Below, one piece after another: positions 8,809-18,215 of a stretch of DNA of 64,000 bases. Source of the stretch: CAWDMN01 sp963803155 (GTDB lineage: Bacteria; Acidobacteriota; Terriglobia; Versatilivoradales; Versatilivoraceae); NCBI GenBank assembly GCA_963803155.1, contig CAWDMN010000072.1, positions 18,213-82,212 of the forward strand, read 5' to 3'. Position 1 is the first letter of the stretch. Each line of letters starts with the position of its first letter. A program made the position numbers and the translations under genes. The notes beneath the pieces were generated by a model. It was not told the origin of the DNA, searched no databases, and saw only the letters and a program-made list of their open reading frames with translations.

Positions 8809-10677
8809 TTAGTTTTCCGCCGAATGTAATCCGCCGGCACCCGCACGAAATTCGATATTCGTTTTCTCCGGATTCTCCGGGTGAGGTTCTGAACAATTCC
8901 AGAAACAAGCCCCGCAATGCACACATTTTTCCCGATCGAAGGCGGGCACGCCGCCAGGGCTAGGAGTGATGGCCTGTCCAGAGCAGATTTCAATGCATAG
9001 CTTTGTTCCACAGCTCTCGCACAAGTTCGGATAAACGAAAACTACATGGTCGGCATAACCGCCAGCGGCCTGGACCTTTCCGCCTAGCAACAAGGCGTCC
9101 TGATGCGAAACCAAAAGTTTTCCATCAAATGGGATGGGAGGCCATCCAGCCCGATCCATAAGAATCGAGTGCAATGGCAGGCCTTTCGCTTGGCACTCCC
9201 GGCGCAACATTGCTATCTCCGATGCGGAGACCTTTCCACGGTAATACTTTTCAATGCCCGGCAGCCGCTGATGAGGTGGCAGAGATTCACCTCTCAGGAA
9301 TTGTCTGCCGCCCGTCAACCCAGCCAAACCCATGCCAATCAAACCCGTCACAACTCCGCGTTGAAATCCGTCTCGCGATTTCTCGGCGACTTTCCCCTCT
9401 TTTTCCACCCAACTCGAGCGGCGGCGCTCGACATAAGCTTTTTCAAGATTCTCGCGGTTAAAGGGCTTCCCCTCCTTCAGGATTTCCATCACGCCCTCCG
9501 CCAATTGAATGCCGGTCGTCCAAGCCTCGTCGACCCCCGATCCCGTCAGCACATTTGTGCTTCCAGAGCCCTCGCCGATGCGGGCATATCCATCGCCGAC
9601 GAGGAAGGGCTCACCCCGTCTGCCGGCCTCCTGCAATGTCTTGGCTCCCCACGAACGCAGCGTCCCCCCTTCGAGGTGACGCCACAAATAGGGATGCATC
9701 ATCCAATGCTGCAAATAGCGGTAAGAGGTGCGCACCGGATTGTCAAACCAGGAGGGGACGAAGATCCCGAGAGAGGCGACCCGATCAGGATACACATAAA
9801 GGAAGCCGAATATTTCCGGTTCAGGGTAGCCGAAAGTGTGAAAGACCGTCCCCGGCTCCAGATTAGCATGGGCGGGAAGATCGACCACCATTTTCATGCC
9901 CACGGCCCACTCTCTTTGATGATGTCCTTGCGGAAGGCCAAAGTGTTCATCAATCTGCCGTCCGATGGCTCCCACCGGGCCATCGCCAATCACGGTCAAG
10001 GCTGCGCGAATATCCATCCCCGGCATGAAACCGGCATCCGGATGGCCTTGCTTGTCGGTCCCTTGATCGATCAATTGCACGCCCACCACTTTTCGATCCT
10101 CAAACAAAGGCTTGGCAACAGGAGTAGCCGGCCACAGTTGGACTGTTCCCGTTGCCATGACTTGAGCGCCGACCCATTGGTTGAATTGTCCCAGGGAAAG
10201 CAACAATCCTCCCTCTTTTCTGAGGAACGGAGGGATATAAGGAAGATTGAGGGCCTCCGCTTCAAAGGGCAAAGCCCATTTGAAAGCCCGAATCATCTTG
10301 TCGCCTAGACGCAAAGTGGCTGAGCGTCGGCTGGCGCCAATCGGGTCGAGCAGATAAACCAGCTTCTCGTGTCGGACTGGCGTTGCCAATGGAATTTGTG
10401 TCGGATCCAGGTCCGGGAAACTCATCCGAATTCCCCGGGCTCTGGTAACAACACCCGAAACGCCAAAGCCAATGTCATCGGCTCTTTCATAGCAAATAAC
10501 CTGAGGAGGCAGGCCAGGTATCACGGTGCTTTCAACGAGCGGAGTTCCATCCTCCTTCAGCAGATTCTTCGAAAGAGTCGTGAGGAAACCGCCCATGGCC
10601 GGTCCAAATCCCACGCAGACAATGTCCGCCCCCATGCTTTGGCGATCCACGGGAATAGAATTGACATCCTGATTCAT
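8809..10677 (-). CDS. Electron transfer flavoprotein-ubiquinone oxidoreductase with fused ferredoxin domain
   Basis: 622 residues. The N-terminal FAD site is IVCVGFGPAMGGF at about residues 19-31. The middle carries typical ETF-QO/FixC segments (RGIRMSFPDLDP, a GDGPVGAIGR second dinucleotide-type motif, and LVGDGYARIGEGSGSTNV). The C-terminus holds two cysteine groups, C553-x2-C-x4-C-x3-C and CVHCGACFWNC, ending in EFRAGAGGLH, which corresponds to the family's PEGGGGP. The protein passes electrons from reduced ETF through Fe-S to membrane quinone. The first four-cysteine group is additional to the single cluster motif of classical ETF-QO and resembles a 2[4Fe-4S] ferredoxin. It lies 23 bases after the acyl-CoA dehydrogenase gene, with TGAGG before its ATG. 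Confidence 0.9.
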   Translation of the reverse strand: MNQDVNSIPVDRQSMGADIVCVGFGPAMGGFLTTLSKNLLKEDGTPLVESTVIPGLPPQVICYERADDIGFGVSGVVTRARGIRMSFPDLDPTQIPLATPVRHEKLVYLLDPIGASRRSATLRLGDKMIRAFKWALPFEAEALNLPYIPPFLRKEGGLLLSLGQFNQWVGAQVMATGTVQLWPATPVAKPLFEDRKVVGVQLIDQGTDKQGHPDAGFMPGMDIRAALTVIGDGPVGAIGRQIDEHFGLPQGHHQREWAVGMKMVVDLPAHANLEPGTVFHTFGYPEPEIFGFLYVYPDRVASLGIFVPSWFDNPVRTSYRYLQHWMMHPYLWRHLEGGTLRSWGAKTLQEAGRRGEPFLVGDGYARIGEGSGSTNVLTGSGVDEAWTTGIQLAEGVMEILKEGKPFNRENLEKAYVERRRSSWVEKEGKVAEKSRDGFQRGVVTGLIGMGLAGLTGGRQFLRGESLPPHQRLPGIEKYYRGKVSASEIAMLRRECQAKGLPLHSILMDRAGWPPIPFDGKLLVSHQDALLLGGKVQAAGGYADHVVFVYPNLCESCGTKLCIEICSGQAITPSPGGVPAFDREKCVHCGACFWNCSEPHPENPEKTNIEFRAGAGGLHSAEN

Positions 10678-10700
10678 GCAAACCTCAATCCTCAGAAAAA

Positions 10701-12944
10701 TTAAGCCGGATAATCCAATGCTTCAGGGATCATCACTTTGGAAACAGCTTCCGCGGCCCGGTCTTTGGCCAAGCGGGCGCCAGTGAGACAACCATCCAGC
10801 TTCAGCCGGTATCGTCCGAATTGTTCCAGCCCCGTCGATTTGACGCAGGGGCCAGCTTTCAGCGGATGAACGCCAGCAGCATCGAAGACATCGGAAGCGG
10901 TTTGTGCCACGCCATTAATACCGGGGATGACTCCTTCGAGCGCATTCAAATCATCCGTTTGATAGCAGCCACCACGGGCTTCCTCAGTCCACGCCGGGTG
11001 TTCATTGTAGCCGTAAACAAGTTCAGCGCAGATTTTGGCGGTTTCGCCGGATGCGCGGGCTGTCTGCACATGGCAAAGGTCAGTGTAGAAATTCAACAAA
11101 CCTTCCAAGCCCTCGGCCACGACGGGATTTTGGGCGCCTTTCTCTTCCAGCTCGAGGACGTCGAGAATTAGTTGGCGAGCCGCCAACAGCCAGCAAAGCG
11201 CATCCGCCATTGGAAAAGTGACTCCTTGACGATTCCCTTGGTATAGTTTAACGCCATCCGGATCGGTCGCTTTCTGCAAATGCTCCAAGCTCCAGAGCCA
11301 AAGCTCCATGGCTGTGGCCAGCGTACAGGCGCCGGTCCCGGGGCGTTGTGAGGCAATCCGCCGCATCTCTCGAATCCACAAGCGATATTGTGCCAAGAAG
11401 ACCTCATTCGTCATAGTGATCGATAACTGTCTGCGCTGCACGGCTTCAGGTCCTTCATACGTGGCTTCCAGTTGGGCGTCCATCCACTTATGCCCCAGGA
11501 AGCCGGGACAATCTTCCGTAATGCCGTAGCCGCCCACCAAACTGACGGCTTCACGCATTTGATTGGCCCCAAAGCCAGTATTCCAAAGTTTGCAGGCGGG
11601 ACAAAGGACATTGGCTTGAGAATCGAGCACCAGGTAGCGAACCAGCACGTTGGATATGAGCTCTTCATACCGGGCAGAGTCGCGTTTGCTTTCCGGCTTT
11701 GCCTCCAATTCAATCAACTCCGTGGCCTCTTTTTGCAGGCGTCGGAAAGCCTTCATCTGGGCTGTCCCCGGAGGTACCCCCAATTCAGCGAATTTCTGCT
11801 CCTTGAGTTTTTCCAGAGGATCCAGTTCATCAAACACACGGGCCGCGGAAAAACCCAGGGATGCAGCCGCTTCACCCGAAGCCCAGACATCGATCAAGCG
11901 ATGTTGGGCATCTTCTTTTTGTTGTAGGCCCAACTCGTACCGCGGAGTTCCAGGCGTGGTGCTTTCGCCACCCCGGAACCGGCTCCGCTGGTAACGAATC
12001 ACCGGTTCGACGGCTGAAAGCAATTTGGCGGCAGTCATCAACCCCACCGTCACGCGAGTGCGGCGGAAAACTGCTTCAATGATTTCCCCGTGGCTGTAAC
12101 GAGGGATAATCACCCCATCCTTGATCGTATATCCGCCGATGATGCGGTTGGCCGGGACCTTCAGGCTGAACACAGGATCGTTGGTGGAGGAGAGCTGGTG
12201 CACCAGCTTCCGGGTGGGTACTCCGCGGTCGAAGAGTCCTGGATCGTTTTCTTCGAGGATCACCATGCAGCTGCTCTTAATCCGCGGATCGCCGGTGTCG
12301 ACGGCGGCAGTGACGAAGTTGGCAAATCCCATGTTGGTGATGAACCGGCCACGCTTGTCCACCTGAAGAATAGGTTCTTTGCCTTCCTCCCATTCCGCGA
12401 TTCTGACTTTTCCACTCAACAATCCGGTTTCCACTCCGACATAAGGCAAAGGTTCGGTCAAACTGAAGGCGCCGCGCCAGATCTTTCGATCTTCGCCCGG
12501 CTGTGGCGGGACGCAGCGGCGCATGTAATAATCTCGCTGCTCAGGGGTGCCGCGTTCGTGAATGGGAGACAGCGCCAGATTACCCGCCAAACTGCCCGTG
12601 GCTGAACCGCCATCCACCCAAGCCAGTTCCAATGCCACTAGCGCCAAGGCGACGTTTTTGGGGCCTTCGATGAACCCACCCTGGTGAGGATCCATGAAGC
12701 AAGTGGTGATGCCGGCTTCATCAAAGGCAGCCAATAATTGATTTTTTTGGTCAGTCCATTCGTGGCTGTTCCGAGCCCCTTCGGCCACCAGTCGCGCCAC
12801 GATGCCGCGTGCAATGGAACGCGTGGATTGAACTAGCATTTGCAGGTCAAACCGATCTGCAAAGCGCCACATGATTTGGCGGACATCATCGCCGGGCAAG
12901 GTTTTTAAGGTCTCCCGTCCTTTTTTTTCTGGGCTTATCTCCAT
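10701..12944 (-). CDS. Acyl-CoA dehydrogenase family protein, long form
   Basis: 747 residues, first gene of the acd-etfQO-etfB-etfA operon; AAAGGA precedes the ATG. It carries acyl-CoA dehydrogenase domains in order: an N-terminal helical domain, a beta domain (GAFSLTEPLPYVGVETG; ITNMGFANFVTAAVDTG), and a C-terminal helical domain with R-V-GLMTAAKLLS and VSLVGGYGITEDCPG. The family catalytic base is placed at E497 in YEGPEAVQRRQ. About 240 residues follow this motif, where ordinary enzymes have almost nothing. This extra region is mostly helical and unrecognised. It probably oxidises an acyl-CoA and gives the electrons to the ETF encoded in the same operon; chain length and substrate are unknown. 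Confidence 0.9.
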   Translation of the reverse strand: MEISPEKKGRETLKTLPGDDVRQIMWRFADRFDLQMLVQSTRSIARGIVARLVAEGARNSHEWTDQKNQLLAAFDEAGITTCFMDPHQGGFIEGPKNVALALVALELAWVDGGSATGSLAGNLALSPIHERGTPEQRDYYMRRCVPPQPGEDRKIWRGAFSLTEPLPYVGVETGLLSGKVRIAEWEEGKEPILQVDKRGRFITNMGFANFVTAAVDTGDPRIKSSCMVILEENDPGLFDRGVPTRKLVHQLSSTNDPVFSLKVPANRIIGGYTIKDGVIIPRYSHGEIIEAVFRRTRVTVGLMTAAKLLSAVEPVIRYQRSRFRGGESTTPGTPRYELGLQQKEDAQHRLIDVWASGEAAASLGFSAARVFDELDPLEKLKEQKFAELGVPPGTAQMKAFRRLQKEATELIELEAKPESKRDSARYEELISNVLVRYLVLDSQANVLCPACKLWNTGFGANQMREAVSLVGGYGITEDCPGFLGHKWMDAQLEATYEGPEAVQRRQLSITMTNEVFLAQYRLWIREMRRIASQRPGTGACTLATAMELWLWSLEHLQKATDPDGVKLYQGNRQGVTFPMADALCWLLAARQLILDVLELEEKGAQNPVVAEGLEGLLNFYTDLCHVQTARASGETAKICAELVYGYNEHPAWTEEARGGCYQTDDLNALEGVIPGINGVAQTASDVFDAAGVHPLKAGPCVKSTGLEQFGRYRLKLDGCLTGARLAKDRAAEAVSKVMIPEALDYPA

Positions 12945-12949
12945 GAAGA

Positions 12950-14308
12950 ATTCCTTTCCGTACTAGCTAATTTATATATATTGCATGATCAGGATTTGGG
13001 GTGAATTGCCAAAAGTATCGAACAATTCATTGAATCCAGTTTTACGTTACCACAAGGAAGAACTCCCGTCGTTCGAGGCAAAACCATTCAGCAGAAATTG
13101 GGGACTCTACATTGGGCAAGACAGAAACCATCCTCTTCTCTTGTGAATGAAGCTATCAGCTTCCTTTCTCACAAATACAATCGGCCATATTATTCTGGTT
13201 GAACCCAGCTGTCTGCGCGCGAAAGCTTTCTTCAGCCAAAGCTATGCGACTTCACAAATTGGATTCAAGTCGCCTCAACGGTTGGTCTTTGGAAGACCAA
13301 TACAAAATCGCGCAGGTTATTAAGCATCATCGTTCGTTGAATCAGCTGTTACCTCCAGGGACTTGGAGACTACGCATGGTCTGAGGAAAATTATCTAGCC
13401 AACTGATTTGCCCGGGAAGTGGTATGAACAAGCCCTCCTTCATCCCCCGCTGTGGATCATGGATGGGGGCAAAATGACGATGCAGAATACACCTTTCACT
13501 GCTTTTTTGTCTAGCGAGACTTCGTCTTGGACTATGGGGACTTACTAATTTCCACTCCAAAACTTGACTCAAAGTCGCCGACTTTTGTGGCTCAAGCAAA
13601 CTAGGTGGAATTGTCCGCGGAGTGCAATCAAAAGTGAAAGAACAATGACTGAGTCTTCAACATCTGGGGAGAAGAAAAATATCCGAAGGTGGGAGGTGCC
13701 CGCGTAACTACTGTCACCCGCGCGGCGACACCGGAGTCGCCGGACAGAGTCCGCCGCCTTCTTTTTTCTATGTTAAGCTTGCCTTCCCTCTCGCTTTTAC
13801 TTGCATTCTGTCTGTGGGAGCAATCGAACAAAACCATCGGCGTGAGAAGAGCCGCGGCTCAGATATGGCCAGCAATTCACCCGGCATGAGCGAATTGACA
13901 TCAAGCAACGCAAGGGGTCTACTATGGTTTAGCCAACTCAAGACTTTCGATGATATGTGAGACGAGAATAATTCATCTTCCGCGGACTCGTTATTGGAGT
14001 CCATTCTATCACTATTTATTTCTCACTTTGGGTTATGCTATTTTGGCTTCTATTGTCGACTCAGCATGGCAAGGTCATGATAAAAGGTGGGAATGGAATC
14101 TGGGAGAATGTGTCAAAATGTTGTTGGTGTCCAGTTGAAGGTTCAATCCGAAATTCATCGAGTGGTTTATTTGTAGGGACTTCCAGAATAGAAGACTTTG
14201 AATTACATCTGGCGCTCTTCAAAGAGAGGGCCACCATTGGCGCGGCACCAAACTTTTCCCGGCGGTGAGGAATCCCATCAACGATACGAGAATTCAAATC
14301 TTCCAGGA
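12950..14308. other. Gene-poor spacer of about 1.35 kb
   Basis: No reading frame here has a recognisable product or a convincing ribosome site. An AT-rich stretch (13,000 to 12,960 on the minus strand, containing ATATATATAAAT) may hold the promoter of the acyl-CoA dehydrogenase operon. The minus frame 14,061-14,312 (83 codons) overlaps the stop of the next gene but matches nothing I know. Confidence 0.5.
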
Positions 14309-14713
14309 TCACCTCATCCAGTTGTTGTCGCCGTAGGCATGGGTAGGCGGGGAAATCGCGGAGGATCCCGCTTTTTCCAAAACAGTCTGTTGCCAGCGAT
14401 GCAAAGGCCTCAAAACTTGAAAACCAATCTGCCGGTGGTTGGTCATTGCATCATATTTATAGGAGCGAATTTCAACCAAAAAGGAGACACCATTGTCTCC
14501 TTTGATTGTGATCTTGCCTCCGACCTTGACGTCGCTCTTCAGCACCAAACAACCGCCCGTGCGTGTTACAACCTTGGTATGAGCTTGCTCGGCGAGAGAA
14601 AAGCCATTTTCATCCAAACCGGTCACTTGAAAAAGAATCTGCTTGCTCCTTCGAGGAGAATTGCGGTAAATGGTTTTTGGTTTTGATTTGAATATGCGCT
14701 CCAGAAATCCCAT
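14309..14713 (-). CDS. PilZ-like c-di-GMP binding domain protein
   Basis: 134 residues from MGFLERIFKSKPK. This ATG is chosen over the one four codons upstream because TGAGGATC lies at the right distance before it. The pattern is that of a PilZ beta barrel: RNSPRRSKQILFQVTGLDEN near residues 16-35, then a T-x-V-x-TRTGGCLV turn, a GG-KITIKG strand, and a closing RQIGFQVL strand. Classical PilZ has RxxxR and D/NxSxxG; here RRSK and ENGFS are degenerate, so c-di-GMP binding is uncertain. It lies 490 bases from a second PilZ gene on the other strand, and 3.5 kb from an HD-GYP gene. Confidence 0.7.
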   Translation of the reverse strand: MGFLERIFKSKPKTIYRNSPRRSKQILFQVTGLDENGFSLAEQAHTKVVTRTGGCLVLKSDVKVGGKITIKGDNGVSFLVEIRSYKYDAMTNHRQIGFQVLRPLHRWQQTVLEKAGSSAISPPTHAYGDNNWMR

Positions 14714-14981
14714 GATGATCCTCACATCGGAAAATATGTTGGTGGGTTACAATTTTGTTCCGCTCTGGACCAATTGGTGCTCCATGCGATTAGGTCTGGT
14801 TCCCGCGGTACCGAGAAAAGATATCAAATCAAATGAGCTCGGTCTTTCTGCTCTTAGCCGCGGCAAACTCAGACAATTCACATTAGAGCAACTTCAAGTC
14901 CCAATTGGAGTGGAAATTTGCGGAAGGATGTTCCAGAAATCATATTTAAGCCCTGCAGTTTGTTTAGCGATTTTCTTAGGA

Positions 14982-15140
14982 GCTCCCCATGCCAGCGCGG
15001 CTGGCACAACAAGATGATGAAAATGGGATGATGGAGGCGGCCTGCCCTCAGGCCGTCTTAGCAGGCTTGGCAAAAACTCAGACGGGGTGGGGGCACCCCG
15101 CCTCCATCCGCGCTGTTTTCTAAGGAGCATAGAAAAAAAC
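14982..15140 (+). repeat. Dispersed repeat, copy A (shared head + tail type 1)
   Basis: The head reads GGAGCTCCCCATGCCAGCGC then ctggcacaacaagatgatgaaaa. The tail is a GC-rich segment beginning ggatggaggcggcctgccct and ending accccgcctccatccgcgct. The tail's ends are inverted copies of each other (GGATGGAGGCGG / CCGCCTCCATCC), so it can fold into a hairpin. A near-identical inverted copy is at 16,100-16,255. Copies at 48,105-48,275 and 55,372-55,510 share only the head. Confidence 0.8.
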
Positions 15141-15205
15141 AATTTTAAGTTGATAGCAGAGTTTTCTCTGATTAAAATTATGCATTCTGAGCCAGGAGCC
15201 GATTC

Positions 15206-15577
15206 ATGACGGTCATTATCCGTTCACAGCGAGTCTACCCGAGAATCAAACTAAATTGGCCAATTGAGTATCGCATTCAAATTGAGCAGGATCGGTGGAT
15301 ACATGAAGGAACCAAACTAGAAGACTATAGTCTCTCGGGGGCCTGTTTCCTGGCCATGTCGGACCTGCAGGTGGGAATGCAAATTCTAATTTACCTCAAG
15401 CCTCCCGCCAGTGAAGAGAGGATCGAGTTAAAAGGAGAAGTCATTCGAGTGGATCCTTCCATTGATGTGGGGCACATGTTTAAAGCTGTCGGCGTTCGTT
15501 GGGCGCTGGAGGTCTTTAACCAGTTGCTGGCTGAGGTGCCACAGCCTTTGCGAAATCTCTATCCCTCGATCCCATAG
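15206..15577 (+). CDS. PilZ domain protein
   Basis: 123 residues. It shows the PilZ signature: RVYPRIKLNWPIEY (RxxxR) at residues 9-22, and DYSLSGACF (DxSxxG) at about 43-51, followed by LQVGMQILIYL and a final GVRWALE strand. It is a small cytoplasmic c-di-GMP receptor, made of the domain alone, and would act through an unknown partner. Start ATG at 15206 follows CAGGAGC at 15193-15199. It faces the macro-domain gene convergently. Confidence 0.85.
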   Translation: MTVIIRSQRVYPRIKLNWPIEYRIQIEQDRWIHEGTKLEDYSLSGACFLAMSDLQVGMQILIYLKPPASEERIELKGEVIRVDPSIDVGHMFKAVGVRWALEVFNQLLAEVPQPLRNLYPSIP

Positions 15578-16095
15578 GAATCCTTTCTCTCTTTTACGGC
15601 AGCCTGATAGGCTTCAAAGGTGTGCTGATCGAAGCAGACCACTATAATTTTTTCCAGTTCGGGATATTGAATTGAGGCTTTCTCAATTTGCGCCAGTGCG
15701 ACCGCACAGGCTTTGGGAATGGGATATCCATAGGCTCCCGTGCTGATGGATGGGAATGCAATGCTCTTCAAATGGTTTGCCTGTGCCAAGGCAAAACAAT
15801 TTCGATAACAGTTGGCCAATAAATCGGATTCCCCCTGCTCACCTCCGTTCCATATCGGACCGACGGTATGAACGACATAGCGAGCTGGCAATCGATATCC
15901 CCCTGTGATCTTTGCCTCCCCCGTATGGCATCCTCCCAACGTCGCGCACTCGGCGCGCAATTGAGGACCTGCCTTGCGATGGATGGCGCCATCCACGCCT
16001 CCTCCTCCAAGCAGGGTCTGATTTGCCGCATTGATGATAGCGTCGACTTCCACTTGGGTAATGTCGCCCAGAATGATTTCTAGTTTTGCCGGCAT
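15559..16095 (-). CDS. Macro domain O-acetyl-ADP-ribose deacetylase
   Basis: 178 residues from MPAKLEIILGDITQVEVDAI; GGGAGAA lies just before this ATG. The frame is open further upstream, but that part runs through a dispersed repeat and is not coding. Macro-domain landmarks are GDITQVEVDAIINAANQTL, GGGGVDGAIHRKAG and SISTGAYGYP, which hold the ADP-ribose pyrophosphate and distal ribose. The catalytic Asn and Asp of the YmdB type are present. The protein hydrolyses O-acetyl-ADP-ribose or removes ADP-ribose from targets. Its 3' end overlaps the 3' end of the convergent PilZ gene by 19 bases. Confidence 0.92.
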   Translation of the reverse strand: MPAKLEIILGDITQVEVDAIINAANQTLLGGGGVDGAIHRKAGPQLRAECATLGGCHTGEAKITGGYRLPARYVVHTVGPIWNGGEQGESDLLANCYRNCFALAQANHLKSIAFPSISTGAYGYPIPKACAVALAQIEKASIQYPELEKIIVVCFDQHTFEAYQAAVKERKDSYGIEG

Positions 16096-16099
16096 GTTA

Positions 16100-16255
16100 T
16101 TCTCCCTAGAAAATAGCGTGGATGGAGGCGGGGCGCCCTCACCCCGCCTGAGTGTGATAAGCGTGCTGAAGACGGCCTGAGGGCAGGCCGCCTCCATCCT
16201 CCCGTTTTCATCGTCTTGTTGTGACAGCCTCGCTGGCATGAGCGGCTCCCAAAAT
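16100..16255 (-). repeat. Dispersed repeat, copy B (shared head + tail type 1)
   Basis: Read on the minus strand it closely follows copy A (14,982-15,140): head GGAGCCGCTCATGCCAGCG then gtcacaacaagacgatgaaaa, and a tail beginning ggatggaggcggcctgccct and ending with the inverted segment. It sits directly upstream of the macro-domain gene, ending at that gene's ribosome site (TTTTCTAGGGAGAATAAC). Confidence 0.8.
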
Positions 16256-16513
16256 ATTCCCCTCCTTTGGAAGGGATTCATCCCGTCACTCCATGTTATC
16301 CGTCCATCAAAAAAGCGAAAAGCCAGCGAGCTCGCCATAAACGGGTAGGATGGACCGCCGTCTCATGCCGACTGCGCTCATGACAATTTTGAGTTGTGCC
16401 CCTCCATGATTTTGACAAACTAACTTTCCTGGGTAAAGGGTGTATTTTTGCTGATATTGGCTGCGTCTCTGCTGTAGAATATTACGCCTATTTGATTTTT
16501 TTGGAGGATGATC

Positions 16514-17584
16514 ATGAGTTTTCCCTTTCCAATTGAACGGACTATTACCCCAAAAACGAAGCCGGATCCGACTCAGCTCGGTTTTGGAAAATATTTCACT
16601 GACCACATGTTCGTCATGGATTACGACGAAGGGAAGGGTTGGCATGATCCTAGAATTGTTCCCTATGGGCCACTGGCATTGGATCCCTCCACAATGGTGC
16701 TGCATTATGGACAGGCTGTATTCGAAGGCCTAAAAGCCTACCTTACCGCCAGCGGCCGCTTGATGCTCTTCCGTCCTCAGAAAAATATTGAGCGATTGAA
16801 TATTTCGGATGACCGACTCTGCATTCCTTGGATTGATCCTTCTCTTGGCGTACAGGCCATCCAGGCCATCGTGCGGGCGGATCGGGACTGGGTCCCGGAA
16901 ATTCCGGGCACATCTTTATATATCCGACCTTTTGTTTTTGCATCGGATGCCTGTTTGGGGGTCCACGCTTCCAATTCCTATAAATTCCTGATCATTCTCT
17001 CGCCTGTGGGCGCTTATTACCCTCAGGGAATTAATCCGATCAAGATTTTCGTGGAGAGCACCTATGTCCGGAGTGTCCGCGGCGGAGTGGGATTTACCAA
17101 GACGGTGGGCAATTATGCCGCTAGCCTGCGAGCCCAGAAGGATGCGGACAAAAAAGGGTATATTCAGGTGCTTTGGCTTGATGGGGTGGAGCGAAAGTAT
17201 GTGGAAGAAGTAGGGGCCATGAATGTCTTCTTTAAAATTGCTGGAGAAGTGATCACGCCTTCCCTGGAAGGTAGTATCCTTCCTGGAGTGACCCGCGATT
17301 CTGTAATCCGTCTGCTCAAGGATTGGGGAGTGCGGGTCCATGAAAGGAAACTTGCCATGCAGGAGCTCCAGGATGCCTATATGGCCGGCAAATTGGAGGA
17401 AGCCTTTGGAACTGGAACTGCCGCCGTGATCTCCCCCATTGGAGAGTTGAATTGGAAAGATCAGCGCATGATCATTAATGGAGAGAGAATTGGGGAAATC
17501 TCCGCGAAACTTTATGAGACACTGACCGGGATTCAGAATGGGCGCCTGCCTGACCCTTATGGATGGATGGTAGATGTGGATTAA
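16514..17584 (+). CDS. ilvE: Branched-chain amino acid aminotransferase
   Basis: 356 residues from MSFPFPIERTITP. This ATG is preferred to the one at 16508, because TTGGAGGA is 7 bases upstream of it. It is a class IV PLP aminotransferase of the longer (about 355 residue) type. Landmarks are YGQAVFEGLKAY near residue 65-76, RPFVFASD, the PLP lysine K196 in GVGFTKTVGNYAASL, and VEEVGAMNVFF. It interconverts Leu, Ile and Val with their 2-oxo acids in the cytoplasm. No other ilv or leu genes are adjacent, so it appears to be transcribed alone. Confidence 0.95.
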   Translation: MSFPFPIERTITPKTKPDPTQLGFGKYFTDHMFVMDYDEGKGWHDPRIVPYGPLALDPSTMVLHYGQAVFEGLKAYLTASGRLMLFRPQKNIERLNISDDRLCIPWIDPSLGVQAIQAIVRADRDWVPEIPGTSLYIRPFVFASDACLGVHASNSYKFLIILSPVGAYYPQGINPIKIFVESTYVRSVRGGVGFTKTVGNYAASLRAQKDADKKGYIQVLWLDGVERKYVEEVGAMNVFFKIAGEVITPSLEGSILPGVTRDSVIRLLKDWGVRVHERKLAMQELQDAYMAGKLEEAFGTGTAAVISPIGELNWKDQRMIINGERIGEISAKLYETLTGIQNGRLPDPYGWMVDVD

Positions 17585-18215
17585 GAGGGAATACAAATTG
17601 GCTCTGAAGTTCTTCATGGGAAGTAATGCGCGCCGGTTTGCCGTTCCCCTGGCGATGCGTGGCTTGTCGAAAGAAGTACTCCGCCTATCAAAAGATGGCG
17701 TCGGGATTGCTAATGGATATTCTTGAATCAGCGCCTCTTGACTCCTTATCTAGTCCCTCAAGTTTTACAACAATCAGAACTAATGCGTTTGCGTGCTTGC
17801 TGGAAATAGCTGGTCCTTGGATGGGAAGGGGCAAATGATCCAGGGCGGAAGCAGCGCAATAGTTTCGTGAATTTCCCCCGAGAATGGTTTCCAACCTCAT
17901 TTCAGCCCGCAAATTATTCATGAGTTTCCTCAGAACTACATTATGTCTCATCAAGCCTGGCAAAATTCACATTCGAATCTTTCCGATGTATTCTTCCCGG
18001 CCATGTGAGATGGATGTGGTGAGAGTAAAATTTCCCGCTTGGATTGATAATTTGTGTAATCATAGTTGCATCGATTCCATGAATTCATAAGAGCTCTTGA
18101 ATTTCTTTTATTCCAATATTTTTTTTATCTAGTTGAAATTTAATCCATTTTTGTAATTCCCGTTTTTTTCATTCTCCACTAAACCTCGGGGGGCTATCTG
18201 ACGATAATTAGGACG
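17585..18215. other. Spacer of about 630 bp without a recognised gene
   Basis: Short frames occur but have no ribosome sites or family resemblance. The last 150 bases are AT-rich with long T runs (about 18,090-18,170) and are the likely promoter region of the HD-GYP gene; no clean -35/-10 pair could be chosen. Confidence 0.4.

Noticed and set aside
9103..10308. Long plus-strand frame (401 codons) inside the ETF-QO gene
   Set aside because: It is antisense to a well-matched gene, has no ribosome site, and its translation is Arg/Pro/His-rich with no family resemblance.
14061..14312. 83-codon minus-strand frame after the PilZ-like gene
   Set aside because: It overlaps the stop of that gene but starts at GTG or a non-AUG codon without a ribosome site and has no resemblance to known proteins.
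16096..16338. Upstream extension of the macro-domain frame
   Set aside because: It runs through dispersed repeat copy B; the domain begins at MPAKLEI, which has a ribosome site.
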